Of a stretch of 64,000 nucleotides of DNA, positions 25,904 to 37,032 are shown piece after piece. The position numbers and the translations under genes are program-made. Under the pieces are notes generated by a model, which was not told where the DNA came from, ran no database searches, and was given only the letters and a program-made list of their open reading frames with translations. The stretch's first letter is position 1, and each line of letters begins with the position of its first letter. This DNA is from Bradysia coprophila (taxonomy: Eukaryota > Arthropoda > Insecta > Diptera > Sciaridae), in assembly GCF_014529535.1 (NCBI RefSeq), contig NW_023503372.1, forward strand, positions 686,075 through 750,074, read 5' to 3'.

Positions 25904-26943
25904 TTATTAGCGCTTAGCGCAACCTCTTTGTATTGTTTTGCTTATGTTAAATAAACAAGGAAGGGGACTGGTACAAAGGATCATGGATCCAGGTGCTGTC
26001 TCAACCCACGGGTTGGGAATCCCCAAAATCCGAATCTAATCTAATCTACTGCATGCTATTTTGTGTGTAAATAGAGTGCAAATGTTAAAAAATTTATTTA
26101 AATTGTGTAAACATCAAAGCAATTGATAAACTAGATACAACCGAAATCCTCCATACATTTTGACAGAAAGTGATATTTGCGTTCACTACAATTTAGTGAC
26201 GACAAAGCGACTTCTACAGTGCATCTCAAGTGCCAAAATACTAACTCTATTAGTCAATCTTTACTGGAGTCCTTAGTAGTCGCTGAATATTAGAAGTTCT
26301 CAAGTATGTGAACTTAGTGAAGTTTTTTCGAACTTTCGTAAGCCACCGGTTTCTGGTGGGTTCTGATTTTTGTTTTTTATACGTTGCCACACGTTGTTGA
26401 CAATTTCAAGTTATTTCAATTCGGAGGCTACGCAGATTTCTTGGTGAAAAAAAGCTTCACCTAGTACAAATTAAAGACCTTGCACATAAATATTTGACAT
26501 TGCAATGTAGGCAACATGGAGAAACTTAATTTCAAAGCCCACCGAAACCCCGTGCTTCCATCTACATCAAAAACACACATTGAACGAGCCAAACTTAATC
26601 TATTGTGACGGTTTTAATTATTATATGGATACGGAGTGCATAGTGAAATAGTGAATTCAATCAAGACATGTCAGAGTTGCCTTACGACACTCAATAATAA
26701 GTTGAAAAGACGAAATGCATTTTAAGGCATTCTATATTCCAATCTCATAAATTATTATTTGGTTTAATGTACCAAGCAAATGACAGTGTCAGTACACTAT
26801 TAAAAACGAGTTTTGCGAATAACAAAAAAAGATCTGATAATCTCTCTATCGAAGACACTTCAAACACTTAAAATGTGATAGATACTGAGCATATGACCAA
26901 ATAATGGATTTGTAATCTATTCGGTGCGAAGCAGTAAATGTTT

Positions 26944-27150
26944 TTACTTTACTAGTGAGGTAATGTGGCCATTCCCTCACTAGTGAAGACCCTTTCCTCC
27001 GCTCGTAAAGTAAAACGCCATACTTTACACGTGAAATAATTTGATATCTCGTATCACGATGAGTAAAAGTATCCGAGGGCTTCAGCCCGAGATATCTGGA
27101 TACGAGATATCAAATTACTTCACTGGTATAGTAATGTACTATTTTTTCCC
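26944..27150. repeat. Cluster of nested small palindromes
   Basis: TTTGATATCTCGTATC and GATACGAGATATCAAA pair across about 50 bp. CTAGTGAGG...CCTCACTAG pairs nearby. GGGCTTCAGCCC and CGAGATATC add further hairpins. CACTAGTGAA-type words recur. No coding content. Confidence 0.6.
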
Positions 27151-27904
27151 GTAAGATCCTAAAAATGTATGTGCAGTCCACTACACCCGCATCTAAAGTA
27201 CCACTAAGTTTTTGATGTAAAAATTTCTTACTTCGTTAATCTCAATAACAAGTTTTGAACTTACTTCTGCCTGCTCTGTCTGTAAGAGATGATTTGCCGA
27301 CTCGGAAACATTTCTAGAAAAATTTACTATGGCTTTGATGCATATTGACTTGGTCTCTATTATTTGTAGAAAGTGTGTGAGATAATCCAACATCTCCCTC
27401 TTTAAACCAGCGTTGGCTTTAAGCAATCTGCCGGTTTTAAAAATAATCATCTTGCATCTGTACTCGATTACAAAAGCGACAATAATAAAACTAGAATGTG
27501 CTGAACAAATGATGTGTATGCGATCCATACAATACAATGTGTTTGTGATATTCAGTAAATTCTTTAGCTTAGTATCAGACATAGATAACCGCGCGTTACA
27601 ATAGACATTATGATAAGAGTTATCTTTGTTTGTGACAACATTCGTTGCGTTGCATAGTGAACTAAATTTTTGAAGGTATTACATATCGCAGCTAGGTCAT
27701 GCATTTGTAGGTTAGTCGGTTTTTGCAAATAAAATTGGTAAAAGCGCTCGTTGATAATATTTAGAAAAATAGGCAGCGTCAGGAAGCTTAGTGTTCTAAC
27801 GTAATGGAATACTTAGCGAAAAGAGCTACTGATTAAGAAACTAAGATTGAATAAACTCTATGCAACGGTTGGTCTTTCAGTTATCAACATTTGTAGAAAT
27901 TTCA

Positions 27905-28045
27905 ACTGTACTAAACGTTGTCACCGGTACACACGGCTATCATCGGTTACCGATAACGACTTCAACTATAAACGAACAGCTCTAATTAACGTGGTCCTTT
28001 GTGTAGCAAAAATATGTTTAAAAAAATGAAGTAAAAGATTTCAAA
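27905..28045. mobile_element. piggyBac-like MITE, partial copy, same orientation as 24131-24326
   Basis: CACACGGCTATCATCGGTTA and CCGATAACGACTTCA, then AAAAAAATGAAGTAAAAGAT, are family words in the order seen in the intact copy. Confidence 0.5.
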
Positions 28046-28199
28046 TCAATTTCTCGACAATCAGATTTGATTTGATTGTTTAGAGGTCTGACTAACATCC
28101 TTCGCAATGTGAATGTCATAAATTCCAACTAAGGTTGGATAAGTTCCTGGTGGCGACAATAATTGATCATCCAACCCTGATACATCTACAACATCCTTT

Positions 28200-28320
28200 T
28201 TACAGTCAATAACAAGTTCAACCACGCCTCGAAGTATACAAATACTCTCTGAGTAAAGTTAGGTGCTAATTGATATCTCGCCTAAATGTAGGCCAAACAT
28301 AGGCTAATGAAGTCTATGAA
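28200..28320 (-). mobile_element. tRNA-derived SINE, copy C, tail only
   Basis: Reading on -: TTTAGGCGAGATATCAATTA, CACCTAACTTTACTC, then TATACTTCGAGGCGTGGTTG and AACTTGTTATTGACTG. The tRNA-like head is missing, as expected from 5' truncation. Confidence 0.6.
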
Positions 28321-28944
28321 CCGATAGTAAGACCGCTGATTGCGTATAGGGAAGAATCGTTCGAAATGTTTCAATAAGATTAATTAAAAAGGCAAAATCT
28401 CAAGAAGATTTTTGTAGAACTAAAAACCAAGTACTCTGAGCCTTTACAAAACATTTCAAAGATAAAATTTTAATTTTATTTGTTTCAACAAAACGTTCCA
28501 TCGAAAGCGTAATACGCCGGAACATTTAGCAGAAAGTCTTGTGTCTTTGCTATACTTAAGAGGTTTACATTTAATGCTTCACAAAATCAAAGAACGAAAT
28601 TTAACAATCGAAACTATAGCGACACATACTCTTTGACTGTGGCCTCATATCACTAAAAACCCAGTGAAGTGTAACGTTTCGTATCAAAATCAGTTAAAAT
28701 CAAAATATTCCATCACTACAAACGCCGTACCATGGTTCGTACAAAACCCCCACAAAAACCGCAAATTTCAGTTATATTCTTCTTTTAACAGAAAATTTCT
28801 CTTGGCATAATTTGACAGTGTCTCCTGCAAACCTTATTTCCTTCTTGTCACTTCAATTTCACTTTCTATTCAAACCTCCCCGAAAATTCATGCCACCCAT
28901 TTTCGTAATAACAAAGTGAGAGTGAATATAACTGTACAAACTTA

Positions 28945-29068
28945 CAGTGAACGACATCTCAAATGTCTCACTGTCATTTTTTTCAGAGAATGTCATTGTG
29001 AATTTGCAATGACACAATAAAATTCTCAGAAAAATTTGACAATGAGACATTTGAGATGTCGCGCACTG
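28945..29068. mobile_element. 124-bp Tc1/mariner-like MITE, copy 2
   Basis: Same length, ends and TA flanks (28943-28944 and 29069-29070) as the copy at 6127-6250, but with the centre in the opposite orientation. A few substitutions appear at the right end (GCGCACTG instead of GTTCACTG). Confidence 0.85.
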
Positions 29069-30473
29069 TACATACAAAAACCATACACATTTATTGTGCT
29101 AGTACATAGAATATATAAAGAAAGTTTCAGTTCGCTCTCCATCATTTCCACACCACTCAACTATATTATATTGCTTGTGTACGTACATACAGACCCACCC
29201 GTCCCACACTACCCACTGTATACACATTTTCTCATACCATACCTATACTATACCTTGTATGCATCTATAGAGATGCGTATCTAGGCGTGTTATTTAGGTC
29301 ACGAATAGAAGCGCACACACAATATGTACGCACGCAATATATAGAATATATATGCACGAAAAGTACGATGTGTATACACGATCAAGGTATAGATATGATG
29401 TATATGACGCGAGGATGAGGAATGAGGGTAATGAGGGTTAGAAACGCACAGGCAAAAAGGAAATGTCGAGAGAAGCTGCTGCTGCTGCTGCGATGCGATA
29501 TATTTTGGTGGATGAACAAAAGGGTAGAAGATAGAGAGTGCCAAGGATTTTGCTGCGTTGTTGTAAGTTGCTTTCGAGCTGGATATGTTGTTGTTGTTGT
29601 TGCTGTTACTGCTGGTAATATTTAGATATTACGAATATTTTCGATATATTAAAATGAACCTATCTGGAAACCATGCATGCTGCTCCGGGTACGCTAAATA
29701 ATATTTTAGTTAACAAAACTGTATACATGACTACACAACATACATCATGCATACGTATATATGCGCGATCTCATTCGCCGTGTATTTTGCATATTATTTA
29801 TGAAAGCTATGTGAGGTTTGTTATGAGGAAATTCTCAGGAATTAAAGGGTGGTATTTATAGATGCAAAATTAGATTTATTTCGGCTTCATTGAAACCAAA
29901 AAAAAGAGAATTCAAAATCCGTCGTGCGCGTTAATTCTACCTAAATAAACTTTTTAAATAGAAATAGATACAAATGAATGGGCGGAATGAATCGTTTTAA
30001 GTGGCACAAACTTTTTAAATCCACAAAAATCATGTTAATGGTGCATTATATAGGCAAAATGTACACCACTTGAAGGCACTGAAGAGATGATAATAATGGT
30101 AATTAGACAATGCTATAGCTTTTAACTTTCGTATTTTTGTTTCATAAAATTTTGATGCCATGATTAGTTGCTTCGACCGTTGACTTCTAATTTATTGAAT
30201 CTGTTAAGATTTACGTAACGGTAGACCTTTCACAGAGAGCAAGAATATCTCCAGTGCAATTATCAGGGACTTTTCATGAAAAAGGTTTTCTATATTTTCC
30301 AAGATTTTCTCAAATTTTCCCACATTTTTACCAAAATAAATTGTTTGAAAATTATGGAAAAAATTGGAAAATTTAGGAAAATCTTTTACTTCATTTGTTC
30401 TTCCGTAGATTTTGCTTTATAACTCATTATCCAAAGCCATTCTAGTTGCAACCAATAACAAATGAATATTCTT
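29069..30473. other. No gene seen
   Basis: TATACA-rich simple sequence, GCT/GTT microsatellites and a TTTTCC-type element fragment at about 30265-30385 that starts CAGGGACTTTTCATG. Confidence 0.5.
29474..29492 (+). repeat. Microsatellite (GCT)n
   Basis: About six GCT units. A related (GTT)n(GCT) run lies at about 29588-29612. Confidence 0.85.
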
Positions 30474-30997
30474 CTTTCAGAGCAAAGTTGGACGCAGTGA
30501 AAACAAGTGATATCGCTAGAGGTGACGCTGTCAGCGTCGTTAAGCAAAATTGAATTTCACAGCCAATTAATTGAAATTAGCTGGCATAGTTTTCCAAACC
30601 ATTCGACAATCAATTTTTTCAGAAAAAATTTGAACAAACAGAATTTTGACTGCAAAATTTTCAACAAAAAATTTACCAAAAAAAAAATCTGCGTCGCAAA
30701 GTGGCAGATGCTCACGGACAAACCTACGAGAACTTTAATCTGCCACATGCGACGCAGAATTTTTTTTGGTAAATTTTTTGTTGAAAATTGTTCAGTCAAA
30801 ATTCTGTTCGTTCAATTTTTTTCTGAAAACATTGATTGTCGAATGGTTTGGAGAACTAGGCCAGCTAATTTCAATTAATTGGCTGTGAAATTCAATTTTG
30901 CATAACGACGCTGACAGTGTCACCTCTAGCGATATCACATGTTTTAGAAGTTATCACACAATTAGACTGTAGATTGCGTCCAACTTTGCTCTGAAAG
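30474..30997. repeat. 524-bp near-perfect palindrome (foldback or hairpin locus)
   Basis: Arms of about 220 bp pair almost throughout. The ends are CTTTCAGAGCAAAGTTGGAC and its complement. Further in are GACGCTGTCAGCGTCGTTA, CAGCCAATTAATTGAAATTA and ACCAAAAAAAAAATCTGCGT with partners. The unpaired centre is only about 30-40 bp. No target duplication is evident. The 123- and 80-codon frames inside are generated by the arms. Confidence 0.85.
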
Positions 30998-31268
30998 AGT
31001 TTTTGCCGGGATAGTGATTGTTACAAAATCCTTCATTTCCTTCCTTAATTTCTTTTATTGCAACATTCATGTTATTTACAATACCCAGACCATATTATTC
31101 GGAGGTCATCGCTTATTTCTTTCATTGCTGTCTGGGGCAGATCCCATCAGAATATTCTCAAAATCATAGAAGATCCTCTAAAAATCTTCAAAAAGAGATA
31201 AATCCAAAACCATTGATGGAAATTCTGAAAAATCTATTTAAAAAAAACTGCAAAGAAAATCATCTTAA

Positions 31269-31462
31269 CCCGTTACATACGGCAAGTATATGACCAGTAT
31301 AATTATCGGATCTATTACTTCCATCGATGAAATTATTTTTGATCTGTCGATTTCAAAACTTGTACTTCAATTTTTCTTAAAATGTATTTTATTATATAAA
31401 GGGACATATTATCCAGAACTTGTCATTATTTTTTTCGTCGTTATTGATAACAGATGAATGTG
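31269..31462. mobile_element. piggyBac-like MITE, decayed copy (opposite orientation to the best copy)
   Basis: TTAA is followed by CCCGTTACATACGGCAAG. Further in are CTTGTACTTCAATTTTTC and CGTCGTTATTGATAACAGAT, then GTGACATAAG where GTGACAGGTTAA is expected. It aligns along its length with the reverse of 24131-24326. Confidence 0.7.
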
Positions 31463-33405
31463 ACATAAGAATTGTCAGGAGCATTTGAAAATCGTTGTAA
31501 ATGAAATTAACAAATATCTGTCCTTCACTGCTGTCGAATCAGAATCAGAATTTTCTGGTAGGTTGATGAAGGAAAACAATAATTTGTGGGGAAACAACAA
31601 CTTACAGAAGAAAAAGCTGCCTTTGTTGACTGCATTTGTTTTCTTTAGCGAAACTTTCTTTTGCCTCGGTTACACTTGCAACGAATCATAAAAATCTGTA
31701 ACGTTGCATTTGTAGCGTACAAATTAGTCCGTTATTTTTAACGTTTGCGAAGCATGAAAAAGGAACTTTGAATGAAAAGAGCCGAAACGACATTTTAATT
31801 TGACCACCCTTACGGATGACAGATTATTCCGTATACGTTATATAACTTTCGACTCTTCTAACAAATTTTAAAATAAACTTAGCGCAAAATTCACTTTTTT
31901 AATGAGCCAACTGAACCGTTTTTAATTTGAACGCGTGGGCACACATATAAATTCGTAATAGACGCATCCAACCGCAGTTCCCATACACAATACCTTTAAC
32001 TTTCAAGATGAAAATTTTTTGAACAGAACTAATTGATATCCTCTTGAAAATTTAGCTCAGTCAATCACAAATATCCTTAAAAAAAAGTTCGGCAAACAAA
32101 AGTGTAGTAAACTCAACAACAAATCAGCATCCCTTGTATAGCACTCATTCACATAGAAAACGTATAGTTGAAATGGTATACCAATATATAAAACCAGTAT
32201 CGCATCACTGCTGGCAATCTATACCACATATATACATTCAGTATACACAGTATAAAGCAGAAAAGCCCGTTTTTAGCTCAAATCTTCAAATATCCTTTTT
32301 CGGATCGTTTTATTCGTTTTATTTGTGCAGAGAAGGAAAAAAAAACTCGCAGGAGGGGATGGATTTCACATAACAAACTTAAAAGCAGAAAACTGGGAAT
32401 AAGTTTCTTTTGAAGTTTTCTACAACGCACAGAAGTCTCTAAATAAAGTGGTGGGACCTTGTTATCGAAAACGTTTACCTTTTACTTTTGAAAAGCATCT
32501 ATAAAATCCGTGTGCGTATATTTATACGTATACGTACATATCGAATGAATAGACATTTATATAATATCCTTTTTCGCATAGATATGTGCACACACATTTT
32601 CTAGTGGCGATATATATATATAAAAATTTCTAGTGCTCTACATTTTGATAGTAGCAAGGCTCCTTCACCAAATAAATCCAAATCCATGCTTTGACATATT
32701 ATATAATAAAAACAGAGGGAAGCTTAGTTATATACACATATATCCAATATCCAGTCGAGTGATTATGTATTGTGTGTGATAAGATACGAAATTTGAAAAG
32801 TTTTTGGACTTTTCAAAAAGCCGCACCACATTTGCTGTATATGTTATTTATGTTGACTTTTTGCATGAACAAGCGATGGCATGTCTTTATTATGGCACGG
32901 AATGTATGTATATCTGCATATTCAGATCATACTTTTCGGTTGTTGATTAATTTAATAGAAAAATAAACCGAATTGTCGAAATGTTTTGTCGAAACTTTGT
33001 GACAATGTGGAAAACTAATGGAAAATTTAATCGGATTTTCTGTGAATGATATTTTTGTTTGAAAATAATTACAAAATTTCGACACGAATCTACGTCTTCA
33101 ATTGTTTAAATATTCGTTTTTATTCATATTTCTTTGTTACCGATTCGGCTTTATTTTCACGGACGGTAATATTAAATGTTTAGTTGTTACTGGCCGAAAA
33201 GTAACTCAATAGCTTTCCAATGTGCTTTCCACTTTTCATTTGAGTTACCAGTGTGAGAGTTCAAAACTCAACCGCAGAAAGTGTTGAACCGATTGAAAAC
33301 CGAACAAAGCTGATTTAAGTCAAGTGAAAAGCTACTAGTTTTACATCTAGTACACCATAGATGGCACTAGCTTGTATGGGTCTCAAAGATAGAGCCAGTA
33401 GCAAT
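31463..33405. other. No gene seen
   Basis: AT-rich, with TATATA runs at about 32610-32620. Nothing recognised. Confidence 0.5.
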
Positions 33406-33413
33406 ATTTGATT

Positions 33414-33572
33414 CAGGGATGCCAACTTGTGTTTGGGAGTAGTGGTGCTCATACAACAAGCGAATCTGGGAGTAGTGGTGCTCTTTCAAGTAAAACTGGA
33501 AAGATGTAGTGGTGCTCATCATTCGAGTAGTGGTGCCCGAGCCTCGCTTGTCCTTAGAAGTCGGCGCCCCTG
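33414..33572. mobile_element. 159-bp hAT-like MITE with 8-bp target duplication
   Basis: The ends CAGGGATGCCAACTT and, reversed, CAGGGGCGCCGACTT are flanked by perfect ATTTGATT (33406-33413 and 33573-33580). CAG-type termini plus an 8-bp duplication indicate hAT. The interior holds four copies of GTAGTGGTGCTC. Confidence 0.85.
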
Positions 33573-33594
33573 ATTTGATTCGTTTGTTTAGGGA

Positions 33595-34012
33595 CCTCAA
33601 TAGCCCTTCATGGCCAATAACAAGTGTATCATGACTGCCGATCCACCAATGATCTGTGGTGACACAGAAATCTTAGTGTGCCAACTAAATGTAATAGCTT
33701 GATAACCCTCGTCTAGGGTATAGGGTGAGCGTACAAATCCTCGGACGAGAACGAGTCCTCGGACACCATTGTTCTTTCTATCATAAACTTTTTTCATAAA
33801 CTTTCTGTAGTTAAATTATCATATATGGTCGAGATTAGTTCCCATAGTACAAACCAGGTATGGTCTGTCCATACAAACCGTAGTAAATAGCGATTTCATA
33901 TAAAAAACTCACCTTTCAATGATTTCACCTTTCATTGATAGGTTATATACTTTCATTGAGTCCAACCCGCATCATTTTCGTGGAAGGCTAGTATATTACC
34001 ACTGAGCAGCAA
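33595..34012 (-). mobile_element. tRNA-derived SINE, decayed copy D
   Basis: At 33975-34012 a reverse-strand box A region reads GCTCAGTGGTAATATACTAG, followed by CCTTCCACGAAAATGATGCG. The tail ACTTGTTATTGGCC lies at about 33612-33626. The middle is not recognisably the same body, so this may be two fragments. Confidence 0.4.
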
Positions 34013-34604
34013 AACTAGCAAAGCAACGATCTACCCTTAATATGATGACCCTTCATTTGCAATATTTGGCTTCATCATTTCTACATCTATATTCTGTTCA
34101 ACCCAGTTAATCACGAAACAAGCAGCCAATATCAAATTTAACCTCAGCGAATAATAGTCGTTTACTCGTTTACTTGTTAATAAAAAGATGAAAATTCCAG
34201 ATTTCGAACAAATAACCGATGCCAATAAACGCACAAAAAATGTGACTTTTCATTTTTACTTCAAGTTACATAGTCCACTTCCATGCTGATGTCTCTCAAA
34301 GGGAGATATTTTTTCAAGCTTAGGATGCTTAGGGTGTCGAAAGTAGTGCATTATCGGGTCTATTACTTCCACCGATCAAAGTATATAGATAGAAAGGGCA
34401 GCGCCGGGTTTTTTTACGTTACGATTTAGCAACGGACTAAATGCAACAGTAGACCTCACCCACAGCGCGAGGCTATTAGACTAAAAACATTGAAATGATT
34501 TTTGAAAAGACTTGAATGAACATAATAACAGAGCTGAAATGCCGAGGGGTAACCGACTCGGGTAATTGACTACACACCCTCAAAGGAATTGCCGGAGTAT
34601 CCGG

Positions 34605-34725
34605 TAAATAACTGGAATTGATGGAATTGACCGGAATCGATCGGAATTGGCAGGAATTGATCGGAATTGATAGGAATTGACTGGAAATATGTGGAATTGT
34701 AAGGAATTGAAAGTAAATGAGAGTA
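34605..34725 (+). repeat. Subterminal minisatellite, GGAATTGAxx units (left)
   Basis: About eleven units of about 10 bp, for example GGAATTGATC and GGAATTGATA, some missing a base. The array is next to the left end of the 2332-bp element. Confidence 0.85.
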
Positions 34726-34875
34726 AATGCTGATAAGTGTGATTATCGGAAAAAAGGGCCAGCGAATGCAAAACCACATTATTTCCTTTTTGTTTTAATT
34801 TTAAAGGCTCCCGCACAATAAATAACAGTGTACAGTGTTGATCAGTTCCATTTTAGAACAGGTCCAACGTCCTTT

Positions 34876-35160
34876 TATGTTCAAAATATGCACACTGAAG
34901 GATTCTTCTTCAGAGGATTCTTGTGTGTCAGATACGGAAGAGTTTGATCCGCAACAAACAAGTGAATATTCGTCGGAAGAATGTTAGGCTGGGGCATTGC
35001 CGATTAGAAATGCTCCAGTTTCAAACCAAATTTACAAAAAAATGCATCACCGACAATATCATCTATTCCATCAACTTTTCAAAAGCCTAAAATCTTACGA
35101 TGTCGATCACTTGAACGAAACAAAAAATTGAGTGCTTTGACTTTTGCTGACGTGTGCTGA
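34876..35160 (+). pseudogene. Decayed coding remnant inside the 2332-bp element
   Basis: A frame starting at an ATG reads through an acidic, Ser-rich stretch (KDSSSEDSCVSDTEEFD, then SEYSSEE) to a TAG. After one apparent frame change in an A-run near 35040 it continues NASPTISSIPSTFQKPK and ends FADVC plus stop. The residue mix looks coding, perhaps the N-terminus of a transposase. No catalytic domain is visible and the identity is unknown. Confidence 0.3.
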
Positions 35161-35448
35161 ACAAATCCATTTCCTGTCGAGGTACGAACAACGTTTTGTG
35201 CATCGGACAACTGAAACAGACAAAACACAGCAATTTACTTGAAAACATACACATTTCACATTCACCATATTAATCAGTCGTATATATAGTCATGAAGTTT
35301 TTTTCATGGCTTGGGCATAAATTACGGAATTTTTCTCGTAACTTAGGCCCTCAGCATGAAAAGTTGTATACGCATCTGTTGTGGACGATTAATTTTAGGC
35401 ACTTTCGCTTGTCGCCCTCACTTCGTTCGCGCTACAATCCGCGAAATT

Positions 35449-35653
35449 CAATGAAAGTAAATAGATAGGTATGGCCAAACGTTCAAATTTGTTCTAGCCG
35501 GATCACATACGGATTTACATGGCGCCACCTCAAACGAACTCATTTCTAGTGCAAATTTCCACTAGAAATGAGTTCGTTTGAGGTGGCGCCATGTAAATCC
35601 GTATGTGCTCCGACTTGTATGGACTGGCCATACCTACTTATCTACTTTCATTG
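35449..35653. mobile_element. 205-bp hairpin MITE with 8-bp target duplication, nested
   Basis: Arms of about 95 bp pair nearly completely (CAATGAAAGTA, GATTTACATGGCGCCACCTC, AACGAACTCATTTCTAGTG) around a loop of about 12 bp. GCGAAATT flanks both sides (35441-35448 and 35654-35661). The 8-bp duplication suggests hAT. It lies inside the 2332-bp element. Confidence 0.87.
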
Positions 35654-35951
35654 GCGAAATTGCCTAAAATATACCGTACACAACATATACGAAAATAACT
35701 ATTCCTGCACGATATATAGTTCGGGAAAAACTGACATTTCTTAATGAAAAATCATGGCAAAATATGTCATATTTCAGTTGTCGGATGCACAAAAGTTTTT
35801 CGTCATTTCCTGACTTGGTACGAAAAATACTATTTATCTAAAATAAACAATGATGTGCGATGTGAAATCATTTTAAACAAAACTGCAGTCAATTGGACGG
35901 TTTAATCTAAATTGAAATTGAAAAATCTCTTCTAAAAAGTATGAGTAAAAA

Positions 35952-36375
35952 CAAAGCACCTAGCAGGGTAATAGAGATTTTTTGGTGTCAAATAGAGTAG
36001 TTTTTAGTACGAGTTGCCATTTACATTATATTAGACAGGAGTCGCCGTGAGATGCCGCATTGGAGGCAAATTTGAAAGCGAAAAAGTGGTTACTGCGAAG
36101 GGTTTTCATTTAACTTTTATTAAAGAATTTACATTCAGTTACATAATTTAGTTATTTGTATGCAGAATGCTAACGTGATGTTAGATTATTTGTTAAAATA
36201 ATGTACATTTCAGTGATCATATTTTCATTGAAAGAACGTTCGTGCCTATTTTTCGAACATATCTTGGCTCTTACCGCATTTTTAAGAGTGTAAAAATCTT
36301 ATAAAATAAAAATGACATTTGACACTGCCAAAATTACCTACTTTATTTTTTTCTATTACCCTGCTTGGTGCTTTG
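35952..36375. mobile_element. 424-bp TIR element with 7-bp target duplication, nested
   Basis: The termini CAAAGCACC and GGTGCTTTG extend through CAGGGTAATAGA and its complement. GTAAAAA flanks both sides (35945-35951 and 36376-36382). A diverged relative of its start and end lies at 53732-53819. Confidence 0.75.
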
Positions 36376-36539
36376 GTAAAAAGTAAAGATTCTAACAAAA
36401 TGAGTCTCAAATGTAGGACAACATAGTTGTTCCAAATTTTATCTTGATATAGTCTGACGATTCTTTTTCCGAATGCTTAAGGGTTTAACTTTGACTTTAA
36501 ATTTATATCTATTTGAAAATATCGATCAATTATTTCGAA

Positions 36540-36835
36540 AATTCGTGGAATTGAAGGAATTGATTGGAATTATAGGAATCGAAGGGCGAATCCGGCAAGT
36601 AGTGGTGTTAATCCGTTAATTAATGAAATAAAAGGAATTAAGAGCAATTAAAGGGAATTGACAGGAAGTAACTTTAGAAATTGAAAAGGAATTGAAAGGG
36701 AATTGAAAAGAATTGAAAGGAATTGAACGGAATTGAACGGAATTGAAAGGAATTGAAAGGAAATAGAGCGAATCCGGCAATTAGACGAGTTGGTCCGGTA
36801 ATTGAAGTAATTAAACGGAATTGAAAGGAATTAGA
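36540..36835 (+). repeat. Subterminal minisatellite, GGAATTGAxx units (right)
   Basis: About twenty units of the type GGAATTGAAA, interspersed with the word GGCGAATCCGGCAA twice. The units have the same orientation as in the left array. Confidence 0.85.
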
Positions 36836-37032
36836 AATTGATTTGCCACCATTTTGGCCAGTCGGTTACCCCTCGTGAAATGCCTACAAAGAGGTACTGA
36901 AAGGAGCTGAAATGCCTATAAATTTAAGAAGCTGAAATGCCTACAAATAAACTCTTAAGAATTCAGAGTCAAAACGTTTAAATAAAAATAAAAATAAAAA
37001 CAAAAAGTTAAACAGGTAAACAAGAATTTACA

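Larger units (their letters stand above)
25076..26047 (+). mobile_element. 5'-truncated non-LTR retrotransposon (I/Jockey-type), RNase H end plus 3' UTR
   Basis: Translation gives the RNase H C-terminal motif AGNEKADLLANKGAES, then KEWLIREHKKRW and a Cys-rich finger CLCGRGEETGHYVISECPRY, ending at a TGA near 25519. This is the usual end of ORF2 in I/Jockey/LOA-like elements. The reading frame is broken twice by what look like single-base losses (near 25190 and 25291), and there is no reverse transcriptase. The 3' UTR runs to a tail of AATCT repeats at 26033-26046, typical of this group. A 182-bp TIR element is nested in the UTR. Confidence 0.82.
26048..28944. other. No gene seen; repeats
   Basis: Holds the palindrome cluster 26944-27150, a piggyBac-like fragment and a SINE tail. 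A 129-codon frame (27193-27582, -) begins MSDTKLKNLLNITNTLYCMD. It has no domain I know and is AT-rich in codon choice; I leave it as unsupported. Confidence 0.45.
34544..36875. mobile_element. 2332-bp DNA transposon-like element with 9-bp target duplication
   Basis: The termini GAGGGGTAACCGACT and AGTCGGTTACCCCTCG are flanked by perfect TGAAATGCC (34535-34543 and 36876-36884). Next to each end is an array of 10-bp units of the type GGAATTGAxx, in the same orientation at both ends. The left array is at about 34605-34725 and the right at about 36540-36835. The interior has a decayed coding remnant (34876-35160) and two nested TIR elements (35449-35653 and 35952-36375). I do not recognise the superfamily; a 9-bp duplication fits Mutator-like elements. 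Confidence 0.75.

Noticed and set aside
27193..27582. A 129-codon frame on -
   Set aside because: No domain, no splice or poly(A) context, and AT-rich codon choice; not supported as a gene.
30507..30878. A 123-codon frame on +
   Set aside because: It spans the two arms of a palindrome; the composition is that of the repeat.
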